Positions 35,712 through 47,500 are shown, counted from the first letter of the stretch. The stretch: DNA of 64,000 nt from Diplonema papillatum (GCA_030068145.1 JAPJBO010000161.1:248001-312000), one strand, 5' to 3'. Notes: generated by a model from the sequence alone, not told the origin. Translations and numbers: made by a program.

Positions 35712-36055
35712 GGAAGGTGTCCGAGTGATCGCTCATCAGATCCCACAAAGGGTGTCGGTTCATCTTGACAGCGGGACTGGCAACGCGGGATTAACCGAGA
35801 GCTGACTTAAGGTGTCCGAGTGATCGCTCATCAGATCCCACAAAGGTGCCGGTTCATCTTGACAGCAGGACTGGCGACGCGGGATTAACCGAGAGCTGAC
35901 TTAACAAAGGGTGTCGGTTCATCTTGACAGCAGGACGGTGGCCAAGTCGGCATCCGATAACAAGAGTGCAACTCACCTGCCGAAAGCACCGGTCCCGAAA
36001 ATGGATGATGCCTAAGCGATCCACCCATGGTCGCGTACTGGTATCACAAAGCCAT
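35712..36055 (+). rRNA. LSU rRNA domain II-III fragment with internal triplication
   Basis: The block GTGTCCGAGTGATCGCTCAT to GCGGGATTAACCGAGAGCTG is present in repeated form, then the domain III part (AACTCACCTGCCGAAAGCAC, GAAAATGGATGATGC). Local tandem duplication inside an rRNA piece argues for decay rather than function. Confidence 0.85.
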
Positions 36056-36070
36056 GCGCGTACGGGACCC

Positions 36071-38197
36071 GAACCATGCCGACGAATGCCGTCGCGCGGC
36101 GTGTTTGTGGGGCGGCCGGGCCGTGTGGCGCTGCGGACGGCCGATTGTTTTGGTCGCCTTCAACCCTTTTCACCGAAGAGTCCAAGGGCGAAGGTGTGTG
36201 AGACCGCTCACGCGTAGCGCTGCCGATCCAGTGCTTGTGTTGTGGTCGGCACGTTGCTTGGCACGCCTTCCAGACGACCGCCACATTGAAATATGCTCCA
36301 ACATGAAGGCCGGTGGGGGGGGACTGGGGGGATTGCAAGAACGTGCTTGGAATGGTACTATCTGATCCAGCTGTCGCTCGGCGCGAGCTGCCGAGGCTGG
36401 GAATGAAGTGACTCCCGAAGGTGTCCAGCGGCACCGCAGTGGGCTTCCCCCGGGCGGCACGGGGTTCTTGATTCTGGTCTTGGGTGGTGGCAGTCAGAAC
36501 GTAGATGCGCGCTGAAAACACCACTCCCGGAAGTCACGACACGCAACAGGTCAAATTTGAGCCCTGGTTGTCAGCTCGGGACGCCGTTCGCGTAATATTC
36601 GAAAAGAAAACTGGTCTGTACGCGTACGCGGTACCATAGCGACCCACTTGTTCTGCGGGTTCCACGTGTTGTGTACAACATGTGGAAACCCATATATTTC
36701 ATGAAAAGTGGCGCATAGAGTGAAAAGGCACACCGGGTACGAGCGAAATCACTCGTGCTTTTGCCAGACGCCAGCTGGATTGTTTGGCCCCAGTGTACCG
36801 CGGGAACTGGCAAGAGACCAGTGAACAAACACCCCGCTGACCAAAAACGCTGCCGGCACGCCACGCCGGACTAGAGGTGCCAAAAGCCATCGCCAGGGGG
36901 CGCGCCCTTCCATTTTTCTTCTTTCCGTCTCTATTCCCTCTGACTTCCCTCAGAAGTTAGCTCAACGGGGGGGGTGGCGAAGAGGTTCCTCGCGCCCCCT
37001 TGTTCCCGGCTAGTCGAACAAACACACAGAAGACAAAAGGAAAATCTCTAGAAAACCCTTGGCCCCTCCCTTCGCGAAAACGGAGAAGTTTTTAGAAGCT
37101 AGTGTGCGTGTGGGGGGGGGTGTCCATGTGCGGGCGCGTGTATTGGGCGGAGATTTTGCCCCCAGAAAAGGCCCAGGGGTCACCACCATTGTGCCAGCAC
37201 CGACTGAATTTTGTACCGTAGTGTAAGGGCGGACAACCGTGACGGCAAAGTTCCTTACTGGAAAGCCCGGAGGACCCCCGCGATAGTTTAAGGCTAGAAC
37301 GCAAAGAGGTCTTGTGGCTTGTGGGGGGGTGACGTCGCCTTGTTTTCGCATTCTGCGGCCGCTATTTCAGCCTGAACGAGCGTCCGACCACATTTCTCGC
37401 ATTTTTACAGTCTCACTGCGGGAATGCTGCTGCGCAGTCGTCAAGCCAAAGAACCAGGTGGTTGGGGGGGGTGTCGTTGGACGGGAAGAAACCCACCCTC
37501 CCTTCCCCCTGTGACCTTGTCCAGACAAGCTTATTTCCGTAAGTCCCCTGGACGGGTATTTTCATCTTGCCCCTACGCAATGTAAGTGATAGGTTTACCC
37601 TGGATGGTTTGATTCCTCTTCGTTCTTTCTTGCAGTCATGTCATCAAGAAGTATCCCGCAGACTTTACGTCAGCGAACACAAAAGGCGCAGACAGACCAG
37701 TAAGCAGAATTCCCGGAGTGTTTTATGGCCACCTGAGTGGCAGGTTTCGAGTTTCAGTTTCTGGTAGCGCCTGGTAGTTTGGGTTTCTGATGATTTTCCC
37801 CAGAGCCTGCTTAAGTCGCTCCGGCTACTACCGAGTCGTGATACCGGCGCGATTGCGTGCTTTTTGCATCCAAGCGGCCGCTTTGCGGCAGCTGCGAAGG
37901 ACCCGAGCCCCTTCGGGTGTCCACCCCGTTAGCACCGGTTCCGATGGCACACACACGGTCTGCGGGAACCGGTTGTTTTCCGTAGACTGCTTCTCGTATG
38001 AAGCGGTCAGTTTTTTTTTTTTTTTTTATCTCTCTTCCCCTCTCTCTTCCGCTCTCGCGGTCCTTCTCCTTTGTTTCGGCGCGCTCCCGTATCTGCCTTT
38101 GGCCCGCTTCGTTCCGCGTGCCGCCGTCTGCCGGGTGGACGCGAAGGGCTTTCCGGAGAGACAATTTCGGCATTCCGGCAACAAGCCACTTGTTCCT
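36071..38197. other. No supported gene
   Basis: Short overlapping frames only, a fragment of repeat A near 36331, and homopolymer runs (T-run at 38010). Nothing with a consistent frame or family match was seen. Confidence 0.5.
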
Positions 38198-41100
38198 CTA
38201 CGCGTAGTAGTTCAGCTGCTGCTTCTTCGTCGATTGCACCTGTGTTTTTTGTGTTACCGTCGATCCCGAAGGACGATTTCTTTCTAGCGTTATTGGATAT
38301 CTTTTTTTTCGTAACAACAATTCAGGCTGCTAGCTTCATTTTGCCTCAGTTTTCCAAATTCCGTCTCAATAGCCAATTTGCTTTTCCCGCTCTGAAACTG
38401 ATAAGCTTTTGTTTGGGCCACCCGAACCTTCCAAAAGAGGGGGCCCGGGGGGCTCCGCCCCCCGGCAAACGGTACAGTACATTCAGGTGGAGAAAGAGTT
38501 TGTACTTCTCAGTCCGTTTGTCGCGTTAAACATACCCACCAACGTACTGGTGGCACTGTTTGCCACCTGTGTGACCCCAGCTCCCCCGGGTGCACATTCC
38601 TGAAGAATGAACAACAGCCCATTTCAAATTCATCCACAACTCAGATACTGTGTGCTGGTAAATCATTGGCACGAGTAGATGCAGACCGGATATCACACGG
38701 AACAAGGCACTTGTGTCAACTCGGAAAGAATCTGTCACGAACTCCGGGCTACTTCTGAGCCTCGACTCTCTCACTCGGCTCAGCTCCCGCGGCAGCCCCA
38801 GTTCTGCCAGCCAGCCCACCATCCCCAGCGGCGACCCACCGATGCCCAGCCCCTGACCGCCAGCCCAGCCCTTGATCGCCAGCCAGCTTCGTGGCACAGC
38901 GGCCTAACCCACGCCTCCACCGGACCCCCACGACTTTTTTCATCGAAGGTCGTTTTTTGCACTTCTTTTTTATTTTTTGAGCCGCCATGACGGCCCCGGG
39001 GGCAAGGTTCCGGACGACGACAGAAGACGACAACAACAGCTGCTGCAAGAAGACAACGACGCATTCTGGCCCTTCGCTACATCGATGAACTGGTCTGCTC
39101 GGCGCCGCGGTGCCATGTCAAAGCCTGCGCAGAACACTGCATCAATTGTCATTTTCCGCTGACAGCCCATAATCCGCTGTACCCCACACTGAGATGCCAC
39201 CTTTGCGAAAGGTACACCTCATCTGAATGCTGTCACGGCTTGACAGTTTCTGCTGCCGCCGCACTTGAATCGTTTGAATGCAAACACTGCTCCGTTTTAC
39301 TCCCGTATCTGCGGGGGTGAGACGACAACTACTACTACTACTACTGAGCCGCCATGATTTCCAAATTCCGTCAGCTGACGGAATTTGGAATGGGAAGCTA
39401 ATGCCCTAAAATAATTGCAAACACGAAAGAGAACGCTGGCAGCGTGTTTGGGAGAAGATTAGCCTACCGATCATATTCACTCACGATCACTCACTAACAG
39501 ACTAATCTTGATGAACCCCCTTGGCAGATTGGAACCCGAGGATCCAAACGTGGCCATGAAGGAAATCGAATCCCCCGAACATTCGGAAAAGCCAAACAAA
39601 GCTCCCGTCGGTCCAGCTGATCGAGGGTGACATTGTACCTTCTCGGTGGATGCGTACGATAAAGACCGCGATCAGACGCGACCGAACCAAAAGCGAGTTC
39701 TTTCAAAACTGGAGTTCGCCGTGATCAAGCGAGAAACAGCAAAGGGTCGGTTGTCTCAACTAGCAACCCATACAACCCATACCTGTGAAATTCCTTCCAT
39801 GAAATCTTCGTGTGTCAGCTGAGTAGCATCGCGCCTGTGGGATTGGTTTGCTGTCGGGGCCCGATTTGCGGATTTGTCGCTGAACGTACACACCGGAGGG
39901 CATGGGATAGAGGCCTGCGAAAGAAGTGCGTAGTTTTGTTTTATTCTTTTACTTGTTTGTTGTCGACAACATATTGTGGTTGAGGTGTCATTCAGATGAA
40001 GATCTAAAGCCGCCCACGTCAAATTTTGTTAAGCATTGAGTTCTTTTAAGTACATGAACCACATGGATTAGCATGCACTGTAAGTGTTAAGCAGCGGCTG
40101 CCAAAACTTGCCGTGACACCTATTTGATGCAAGGTAAAGGAGAAAGTTGGAAGTAATTGGGAAGTTGATATTTTGTTGGGACCCTCGTAGCTCGCTGGGT
40201 CAGGCGCGCCAGGTAAGTGCTGGGCTAGTTCCTGTCTGGGCTCGGACTGTGAAGTCCTCTTGGGTTTCCGTCGCAAGAAGAATCCTTCTCGAGTCAGCAA
40301 GGTCGCTTAGCTTCAGGTATTTTGAGAGAATGGGAGAATTCATACCGCATCGCGAGCATTCCGGCTTCCACGCACACTGCCTTCAACTGCGCACCGTTCA
40401 TGTCGTCGGTACACCTCGACAACTCCTCAAAATTGACTGTGGGAGCAAAATTGGTTGCGTGTTTTATAGGGAGTGTTCGCTTGCGAATACGGGATCCTAA
40501 AGTGACCGGGACTACACACTGAAGTGTTCGGGTGACGGGGGAAACAGTTTGGTGTGTGGTAAGAACACTGCCTCTACATTGCGTGCATCAAATCTTTGAG
40601 CCAGTCCACCCCTATTTCCTGGAACTGCATCGAATTGCCTGCTGCTGTCTATCAGCAGTCTAACAGCAGTCTATCACCAGTAAGCTGAAGGTTATCAAAG
40701 GCGATCACCGTCAAGACGAGCTGTGGAGGCGAAAGCATGACACATCACGTGCGACGAGATAACCGCGACGCCGATGATGCGGGTTAGAAGAAGATGGACG
40801 GCAGCCCATAGATCTTCACAGGCCGACCAAAAAGAAAACGGGGGCCGCACACCTCCCTCGGCGACGTTCATCTTCCTGCTGTGGATGCGGAGGATGCGGG
40901 CCCGGGACTCTTCGTCCGGCATCGGGAACTCGACCTTCCGATCGAGTCGACCGGAACGGAGAAGCGCGGGGTCGAGGACGTCGATTCTGTTGGTGGCCGC
41001 GATGACTTTGATGTCGTCGCCCGTGTCGAACCCGTCCAGTTGGTTGAGCAGCTCGAGCATCGTCCGCTGCACTTCCCTGTCGCCGGTCTTTTCTCCCCCT

Positions 41101-41984
41101 CGCTTCGTGCCGACCGCGTCGATCTCGTCGATGAAGATGATGCTCGGCGCCTTCTCCTTCGCGAGCGCGAAGGCGTCCCGCACGATCTTCGCGCCGTCCC
41201 CGATGAACATCTGCACCAGCTGCGGCCCCGCCAGCTTCAAGAACGTGCTCCCGCACTGCGCCGCGCACGCCCGGGCCAGCAGCGTCTTGCCGGTGCCCGG
41301 CGGCCCGTAGAGGATGACCCCCTTCGGCGGCGTGATCCCGATCGCTTTAAACCGGTCGCGGTGAGTGAACGGCAGCACGCACGCCTCGGCCATCTCCTGG
41401 ATCTGCTTGTCGAGCCCGCCGATGTCGGTGTACTTCTCCTTTGGCTTCTCGTCGACCTCCATCGCCTTGACACGGGCGTCATACTCTGGGGGAAGCGAGT
41501 CGAGGATGAGGTACGAGTCCTTGTTCACGCCGACCAGGTCGTTCGGCTTCAGCTTCTCCGCGGGGACTAGTCCGATGACTGGGAGGTAGATGGTTTGCCT
41601 GGTCGTCGTCTTGATGACGGCTGACTTGCCCTTGCGGTGGTCGTCGACGTCGACGGTTTCGTCCTCCGGTTCGTCGTTCTCGTCTTCGGACAGGATTTCG
41701 ACCAAGTTCGACACGAGGTGGGGAAGCTGGCTGTTCAGCTTGATCCGCTCGGTGTTGTCCTTGATCTTGTCTTGCATCTTTTTCGTGTCGTTGCTTGCCT
41801 TCGTCCGCTCCGACGCGAGCACTCTCAGCTCGTTGTCGAGCATCCTCGTTCGGATTTGAATGTCCTCCACGCTCATCGTGGCGAGCTCCGCATCCAGAGC
41901 GGCATCCTCTTCAGCTGTGGAGTCCTTCTCCTTCTCCTCGTTGAAGGTCACCACCTTCTTCTGTTCCGCCTCTTTCGAAGTCAT
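38198..41984 (-). CDS. RPT5: 26S proteasome regulatory ATPase Rpt5 (PSMC3), four exons
   Basis: Exons 41984-40853, 40436-40346, 39834-39783 and 38239-38198 give 438 residues, matching the usual length of about 439. Junction phases are consistent, with donors GTGTGC, GTATGA and GTATGG and acceptors all CACAG. Visible in order are an N-terminal coiled coil (about 45-95), the OB segment with [27 protein letters not shown], Walker A GPPGTGKT, Walker [13 protein letters not shown], the arginine fingers in the [10 protein letters not shown] region, and the last exon encoding the HbYX-type tail NYYA that docks into the 20S alpha ring. Rpt5 belongs to the heterohexameric ATPase ring that unfolds substrates. 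The final exon has only 13 codons and is separated by a 1.5-kb intron that carries a LINE fragment. Confidence 0.97.
38991..39344 (+). mobile_element. 5'-truncated LINE insertion with 13-bp target duplication and (TAC)n tail
   Basis: The 13-mer TGAGCCGCCATGA occurs at 38978-38990 and again at 39345-39357. Between them is 354 bp with an open frame of 109 codons that encodes [18 protein letters not shown], then CxxxxxC/HxxxC-type zinc ligands ending [27 protein letters not shown] and a (TAC)n run follow. The frame aligns over its whole length with the end of the LINE at 45.6-46.3 kb. It sits in Rpt5 intron 3, antisense to Rpt5. Confidence 0.85.
39359..39390. repeat. Perfect 32-bp palindrome
   Basis: The left half TTCCAAATTCCGTCAG is followed at once by its reverse complement, two bases after the LINE target duplication. 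A related unpaired half (TTTTCCAAATTCCGTC) occurs near 38351. Confidence 0.9.
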
Positions 41985-42149
41985 CGTTCTCTCGTGAGTG
42001 CTGGGTGCGCGTGGGTGTGTTTTTTTTTTGGTGGTGTCTCCTGTTGCTGAGAGAGCAACGCCCCCCGCCGCCGCCTGGCAACGCTCCCTCCCCTCCCCCC
42101 TCGCCCTTTTGTTTTTCCTCTGCTGCGTGTGCGAGTGGGTTGACCGTTG

Positions 42150-42540
42150 GTTGTGTTCTTGAGGCAGTCCACCCTATCTGGAGCTGCATCAAATTGCCTG
42201 CCGCTGTCTATCAGGTCCATTCCTATCCCCTGAACTGAAGCTTCATAGAATTGCTTAGAGCCAAGCACGACACGGTACGATCGAAGAGGTTGGCCTGCAA
42301 TAGTTACCCAGTGACGAATGCAGGCCATCGCTACTGATATTCTGCATTCTGACCTCAACGATGCAGATTGTCGCCACAGGTTCTGTGCATTCTGACCCGA
42401 ACTATCCTCAACGATCACGCGCAATCGGGAGTTTGAAACATATATCAAAAGCCCGCAACCACGCGGCGTTACTGGCTGCCTTGATGTTACTTTGATCAAA
42501 TTCACACTAAGCTGAAACTAACCTCGACGATCACGGTACA
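42150..42540 (+). repeat. Dispersed repeat B copy in the Rpt5 / lysine-rich spacer
   Basis: Shares GCATCAAATTGCCTGCCGCT and the CACGCGGCGTT...TTGATCAAATTCACAC end. The rest of 41985-43104 shows nothing I can support. Confidence 0.65.
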
Positions 42541-43104
42541 CCATGGTCTATCACACCATGGTCTATCGGAAAGGGAGTACCGGCTTCGGTGCCACGCGGA
42601 AGTGGTCGCATTCAACACGAAGAGTAAGGGATAAGTTTCAGAAAGAAGACTGTCGGCAGACGCCGGGCTAGAAGGGCGATGCGTCGCGAGGCCGCCGATG
42701 ATGGAAAGCAAAGGGCCAACGGAGCTCGCGACCGAGAGACAACGGCTCTCGTGGAACGCACACGCGTGTGTGTGACCCACAGGGACAAGGGGCCGCCCAA
42801 ACCTGGCCACCGCCCGGAGACCCGGCTACGGAAAGACGACTCCGTGGTGAAGGCGCCCCCCGTAGCGAAAATGGCTGACCCAAGACGCCAAGCGAGGACC
42901 CACCGAGAACACTCGCGCGAGCGTCTGCAAAAAAGGGGTGGCACCGACGGGGCGGTGAGTCTGAAACGAAAGAGATTCGGGACGGCGTGTGCGCAAGACA
43001 ACCCGTTCCGCCCAATAGCCCTATCCTCATGCATATCGAGGGATGTAAAACTTGGCTTCGACGACCCTTTTCCTCTTCTTCTGTCGAAGTTCATCCTACG
43101 GCTT

Positions 43105-44458
43105 TTACAAGTCTGCCTTCATCTCGTCGAGTACCGTCGTAAAAGCAAACTGCGCTTCATTCCTGACACCCGGCTAAGCGATTTCTCAGCTCCACCGCTG
43201 GGCAACAGAATCGGCAAACTTGTGCTGCTGCTGCGAAACTCGCAAGACCCACCCTGCCTGATTTGGTTGCCGGTTTCCTGTCTTTCTTCTCCTTTGGAGA
43301 GAAAGCCGTCGGCGTTGCTGGTTTCAACTTCGCTGCATTCTTCTGTCTATCACAGTCTATCAGGGGGGGAACGGACCGGCTTACCATTAGCAACACTGCT
43401 GAGGCAGCGAAGAGAAATAGCCTCGGCACGTACTTAGGACGTGCCGGAATGGATGCTATCCGAACTTGTTAATGAACAAAGAAGGTAGCGTGAGCTCACC
43501 ACTTCAAGTCAGGCTCCGCTTCTCCGCCAGCATCCTTGCTTGCTTCTCCGCCAGCATCCCTGCTTGCTTCTTCGCCAGCATCCCTGCTTGCTTCTTCGCC
43601 AGCATCCCTGCTTGCTTCTCCGCCAGCATCCCTGCTTGCTTCTCCGCCAGCATCCCTGCTTGCTTCTCCGCCAGCATCTTTGCTCGCTTCTTCGCCAGCG
43701 TCTTCGCTTTCCTTCTTCACCTTCGGAGGGGAAGCCTTCTTGGCCTTGGCTTTGCTGGCTTTGCCTTTCGCCTTCGGTTTTGGCTTTGCCTCGGATTTTC
43801 CCTTCCGCGGCGCCGTTTTCTTCTTCGGCGGCGTCGTCCCCGACGACTCGCCGTCTCCGCTTTCGTCGGTTGATTCGTCTTTTTTCTTCGTGCGCTTGCT
43901 GGCCGACTTCTTCTTGCTGGCCTTCTTGGCCGATTTTTCCTCTTTCTTGTCTTTTTTGTCCTGCTTGTTCTTCTTGTCCTTCTTGTCCAGTTTGTCCTCT
44001 TTCTCTGATTTGCCCTTCTTCGCCTTCTTGTCTTTCTTCTCCTTTTTGGCCTTCTTCGCGCGCTTGGAGACTTTTTTTTCTCCGTCCTCCGACGACGTTG
44101 TCGCGTCGAAGTCTGAATCCACAGAGTCCGACGCTTCTTCGACCGGCGCCATGACCACGTCGGCCTCCGCAGCCCTGCCGACGTTGCCGAAGTCCTCGAA
44201 ATCAAGCGTCGGCTGCCACGGCTTCTCCTCCTGCGCTTCGTCGAGCAGCATCTTCTCGTCCGGCCCCGCCTCCGCCAGCCGCTGCCGGCGCGCCTCTTGG
44301 ACCTCGCCCCTCTCCTTTATCCTCAGCATCAGCTCGGTGCGTTCTGCCAGGCGCGCTGAGGCCCGGTCCGCCTTGGCGGAGTCCTCGTCAGACGATGTTA
44401 TATAGATGCCCTTCTCCCCTTCATCACTGTCGGGGTCGATGATGAGGAACTGCTTGAC
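43105..44458 (-). CDS. Lysine-rich, acidic-patch protein with C-terminal octapeptide-like repeats (partial)
   Basis: The large exon starts at acceptor CACAG|GTC at 44458 and stays open to 43496. It encodes an acidic start (FLIIDPDSDEGEKG), a helical charged region with RTELMLRIKERGEVQEARRQR, a Ser/Asp segment, a dense Lys run (about 80 residues of KK-D/E mixtures) and eight tandem DAGGEAS(K/R)-type repeats. No start codon lies in this exon, so at least one upstream exon is missing. Two downstream segments, 43342-43253 (30 codons, Lys-rich) and 43149-43105 (14 codons plus stop, ending DEMKADL), join each other in phase 0 and are likely the 3' end. The junction from the large exon to them could not be made in phase. 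Composition suggests a nuclear or nucleolar protein, but the family is unknown. Confidence 0.6.
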
Positions 44459-45240
44459 CTGTGATCGTGGAAGAAGAAGTGTGAAAACCGGGTGGTTAAC
44501 ATGTTATGCTGCAGATGGTTTGAGCTATACTAGTCTGAGTTTTCGTAAGTAGTGACGATGGTTGAGTGCGCGTGAAAACGGGGTGGTATTCTGCAGATGC
44601 TCTGAGCTATTTTAGTCTAAGTTTTCGTAAGTAGTGACGATGGTTGAGTGCGCGTGAAAACGGGGTGGTATTCTGCAGATGCTTTGAGCTATTTTAGTCT
44701 AAGTTTTCCTAAGTAGTGACCATGGTTGAGTGCGCGTGAACAGTGGGCTGCCACGGCTTCTCCTCCTGCGCTTCGTCAATCAGCATCTTCTCGTCCGGCC
44801 CCGCCTCCGCCAGCCGCTGCCAGCGCGCCTCTTGGACCTCGCCCCTCTCCTTTATTCTCAGCATCAGCTCGGTGCGTTCTGCCAGGCGCGCTGAGGCCCG
44901 GCCCGCCTTGGCGGAGTCCTCGTCAGACGATGTTATATAGATGCCCTTCTCCCCTTCATCACTGTCGGGGTCGATGATGAGGAACTGCTTGACCTGTGGT
45001 CGTGGAAGAAGAAGTGTGAAACCCGGGTGGTTAACATGTTATGCTGCAGATGGTTTGAGCTATTTTAGTCTAAGTTTTCGTAAGTAGTGACCATGGTTGA
45101 GTGCGCGTGAAAAGTGGGCTGCCACGGCTTCTCCTCCCGCGCTTCGTCAAGCAGCATCTTCTCGTCCCCGGTCCCCGGCCGCCGGCGCGCCTCGTGGAGC
45201 TCACCCCTCTCCTTTACCCGCAGCATTCGCCGGGCTCGCA
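44459..45240 (-). repeat. Tandem partial copies of the lysine-rich gene exon
   Basis: 44744-44998 repeats the first 80-odd codons of the large exon almost exactly, including its acceptor CACAG. 45115-45233 is a shorter third copy. Between the copies are about 90-bp units containing GGTTGAGTGCGCGTGAAAA and TTTGAGCTATTTTAGTCTAA, repeated three to four times. All lie in the intron upstream of the real exon. Confidence 0.85.
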
Positions 45241-45560
45241 AGAAAGCGTCTCAGCGAAAGCTATTCGTGTTTCCGACGATCCCGTGGGACGCACAGACAG
45301 GAAGAAATACTCGACGTAGCTGCTTTGACTCCGAATGGAAGGGAGGAAATATAGAGGTTGAGGGGAACAATACAAAACACAATCTGAGTTGTTAATCGCT
45401 TACACCACCGCGTGCTGTTTTTCCACTCAGGACTTTGACCCCCTGTGTTTGTGTGATTTGTCGCGTTGGGGTAGACCCGCATGACCTCACGTCCGTTCAA
45501 CACGTGGTTCGGTAGTTACAGCACTTGGGATCTCTTCGGTTCAGCATCGAGAATTTCCTA

Positions 45561-46313
45561 CTAGTAGTAGTAGTAGTATGTGTCATCCTAATCCGGGAAC
45601 AAGTCAGGGAGAAGAACGGAGCAATCTTTACAAACGAACGAGTGACATAAGGTGGCCGCTTGAGCGGCGCCAATCCGAGCGCACACAGCAGCAGTGACGC
45701 GTCGGCAGTATTTGCACTTCAGGATGGGGCTGCCGCCATGAGCGTCGACGGCTAGCGAGTGTCGGCAGAGGGTGCAGTGGTCGGAGCAAGCTTGAACGTG
45801 GCAGGTCGGTGCCGCACAAATGAGTTGGTCGATGTACTTCAGCGCATTAACCTTGCGCATGCGCCGCGCAGCCTGCGAGATCACGCGCTTCCGGGGGTCG
45901 TCCGGATCCGGTCCCACGTGCCTTCATGCCTTTCCGCGTCTTCCGCGGCGGCCGCACGGTTCTCTGCCTGGTGGCCTCCACCACCCGCTGGACCTTCGCG
46001 TCCCATGCTACCCTGTCTGCCATCAGCTCCCGGATCTCCTCAGTGTTCGACATGCCGAGGTCGCGTTGGAGCACATCGAGATAAGAAAGCGGAGGTCGAC
46101 CGCGTTACTTCTTTCGACGTGTCGTTGCAAGAAGCACGCTCGATGCTGGTCCGCCCTCAGGCAGTGCCCAGCGAAGCGGAGCCGCTTTCTCTGCAACTCA
46201 ACTTCGATCCTCGGGAACTGATCCGCAAAAAGGTCATTATTGCTACAGCGCGTTTCGCGACTGTAGACCTTAATGCCTCGAACAAACCGAACCAGGCAAG
46301 TGTATGCTCCCGT
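45561..46313 (-). mobile_element. 5'-truncated LINE, reverse transcriptase C-terminus plus zinc-finger tail
   Basis: On the minus strand three frame segments give a typical LINE C-terminal region: LVRFVRGIKVYSRETRCS, LQRKRLRFAGHCLRADQ, RGRPPLSYLDVLQRDLGM, EIRELMADRVAWDAKVQ. The zinc-ligand domain follows (CAAPTCHVQACSDHCTLC to CKDCSVLLPDLFPD, stop at 45588). Two frameshifts separate the segments, so the copy is dead. A (TAC)n tail ends at 45561. GAATTTCCTA at 45551-45560 and 46314-46323 is a likely target duplication. Confidence 0.85.
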
Positions 46314-46323
46314 GAATTTCCTA

Positions 46324-46440
46324 CTACAAAAAACAAACAAACGAGAGACGTTAAGGTGGCCGCTTTGGCGGCGCAGATCCGAGCGCACACAGCAGTGACG
46401 CGTCGGCAGTATTTGCATTTCACGGGATGGTGCTCATACG
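46324..46440 (-). mobile_element. Second LINE 3' fragment abutting the first
   Basis: The minus strand repeats the zinc-domain segment CKYCRRVTAVCARICAAKAA of the neighbouring LINE with frameshifts, then diverges. It begins exactly where the neighbour's target duplication ends, suggesting nested or repeated insertion. Confidence 0.6.
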
Positions 46441-46682
46441 AAAATACTCTGAGGGACTGCCTTGTGCTCATTTCTTGTTCAACGCTTACGCCCGCCACTA
46501 AACCCAGATTTGCCTGTGTTTCGTGTGGGCTGCAACACTTTTACCTCCTTTGGGATTGGAATATTGTTGCGATAGTGGGGAGTCATCGGCATAAGTACCA
46601 CACTATGCCTTGAGATTTCGCAACTGGCAGTGTCCTCAAGTATTTCCTACAAAGCAGGTTCGTATAAATTTACAATATACCT

Positions 46683-47000
46683 ACCACCCCCCGTGTTTAA
46701 GATCGCGCCCTCCCCCCCCGTGTATAAGATCGTTTTTTTTGAGAAATGAGGGCGATCTTATACACGGGGGGGGAGTGGGGTGGGGTCCCGCGCAGCGGGA
46801 AAAGTTTTTTTTTTGGGCGTTTTTACTGTGGGGGGGGGTTCAGGGCCCCGCGCAGCGGAAAAAAAATTTGGGGTGTTTTTTGTCCCCCCCCGTGTTTAAG
46901 ATCGTCCCCCCCCGTGTATAAGATCGGTTTTTTTGGGGGGCGATCTTAAACACGGAAAAACGCGATCTTAAACACGGGGGGGGGGGGGGGGGGGTAGGTA
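46683..47000. repeat. G/C-run module with repeated GATCTTAWACACGGGGG
   Basis: CCCCCCGTGTTTAAGATCG or its complement appears seven times in both orientations, along with two CCCGCGCAGCGG blocks followed by A/T runs. No gene; strong foldback potential. Confidence 0.75.
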
Positions 47001-47149
47001 CTCTACTTTACCGCCAATCGACTTTTTCGCCTAATCCACTTTGTCGCCCTGTATGGGGCAGTTGTGGGGGGTCCTTTGGGTACCTCAGGGGCCTTCCGAG
47101 GGGGTCGTTGGAGGGTCAGGGAGACCATAAGGAGGCTGTACATGCGAGT

Positions 47150-47500
47150 CTATACGAAATACTCGAGGGGCTGCCTTGTGCTTACTTCGAAGGAGGCTAG
47201 AGGGGAGAAATGTGAAAACGGGTTTTTGCCTAGACGCTTTTCGTGTTATTTTGCAAATGCTTTGAGCTATCTTCGTGTCTGTGCTTTCAGTCGTCTTCTT
47301 AACCATGGTTGAGTGCGCAAATGGTGTCAGCCAGAAACAATACAACTACAAAGTGGGTCTTTTTTGTTGAAAGCTTACGCCCGCCACTGAACCCAGATTC
47401 ACCTGTGTTTCGTGTGGGCTACAGCACATTTACCTCCTTTGTTTTTTTTTGCAGCTGGCAGCATCCTCAAAGTGTTTCCTACAAAGCAGGTGCATATAAA
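47150..47500 (+). repeat. Dispersed repeat F
   Basis: Contains AAATACTCGAGGGGCTGCCT, ACAACTACAAAGTGGGTCTT, GCTTACGCCCGCCACTGAAC and TTTCCTACAAAGCAGGTGC. Copies: 46430-46670, 56970-57190 and, inverted, 25800-26110. Confidence 0.75.

Noticed and set aside
42679-43437. 252-codon plus-strand frame
   Set aside because: No motif, irregular composition, and it overlaps the probable tail exons of the lysine-rich gene on the other strand.
43253-43500. Direct splice from the lysine-rich exon to the 43342 exon
   Set aside because: The two donors near 43498 are both phase 2 while the next exon needs phase 0, so the junction was left open.
43536-44405. 289-codon plus-strand Ala/Ser/Phe-rich frame
   Set aside because: It is the complement of the lysine-rich exon and its repeats; the minus frame has the acceptor site and tail exons.
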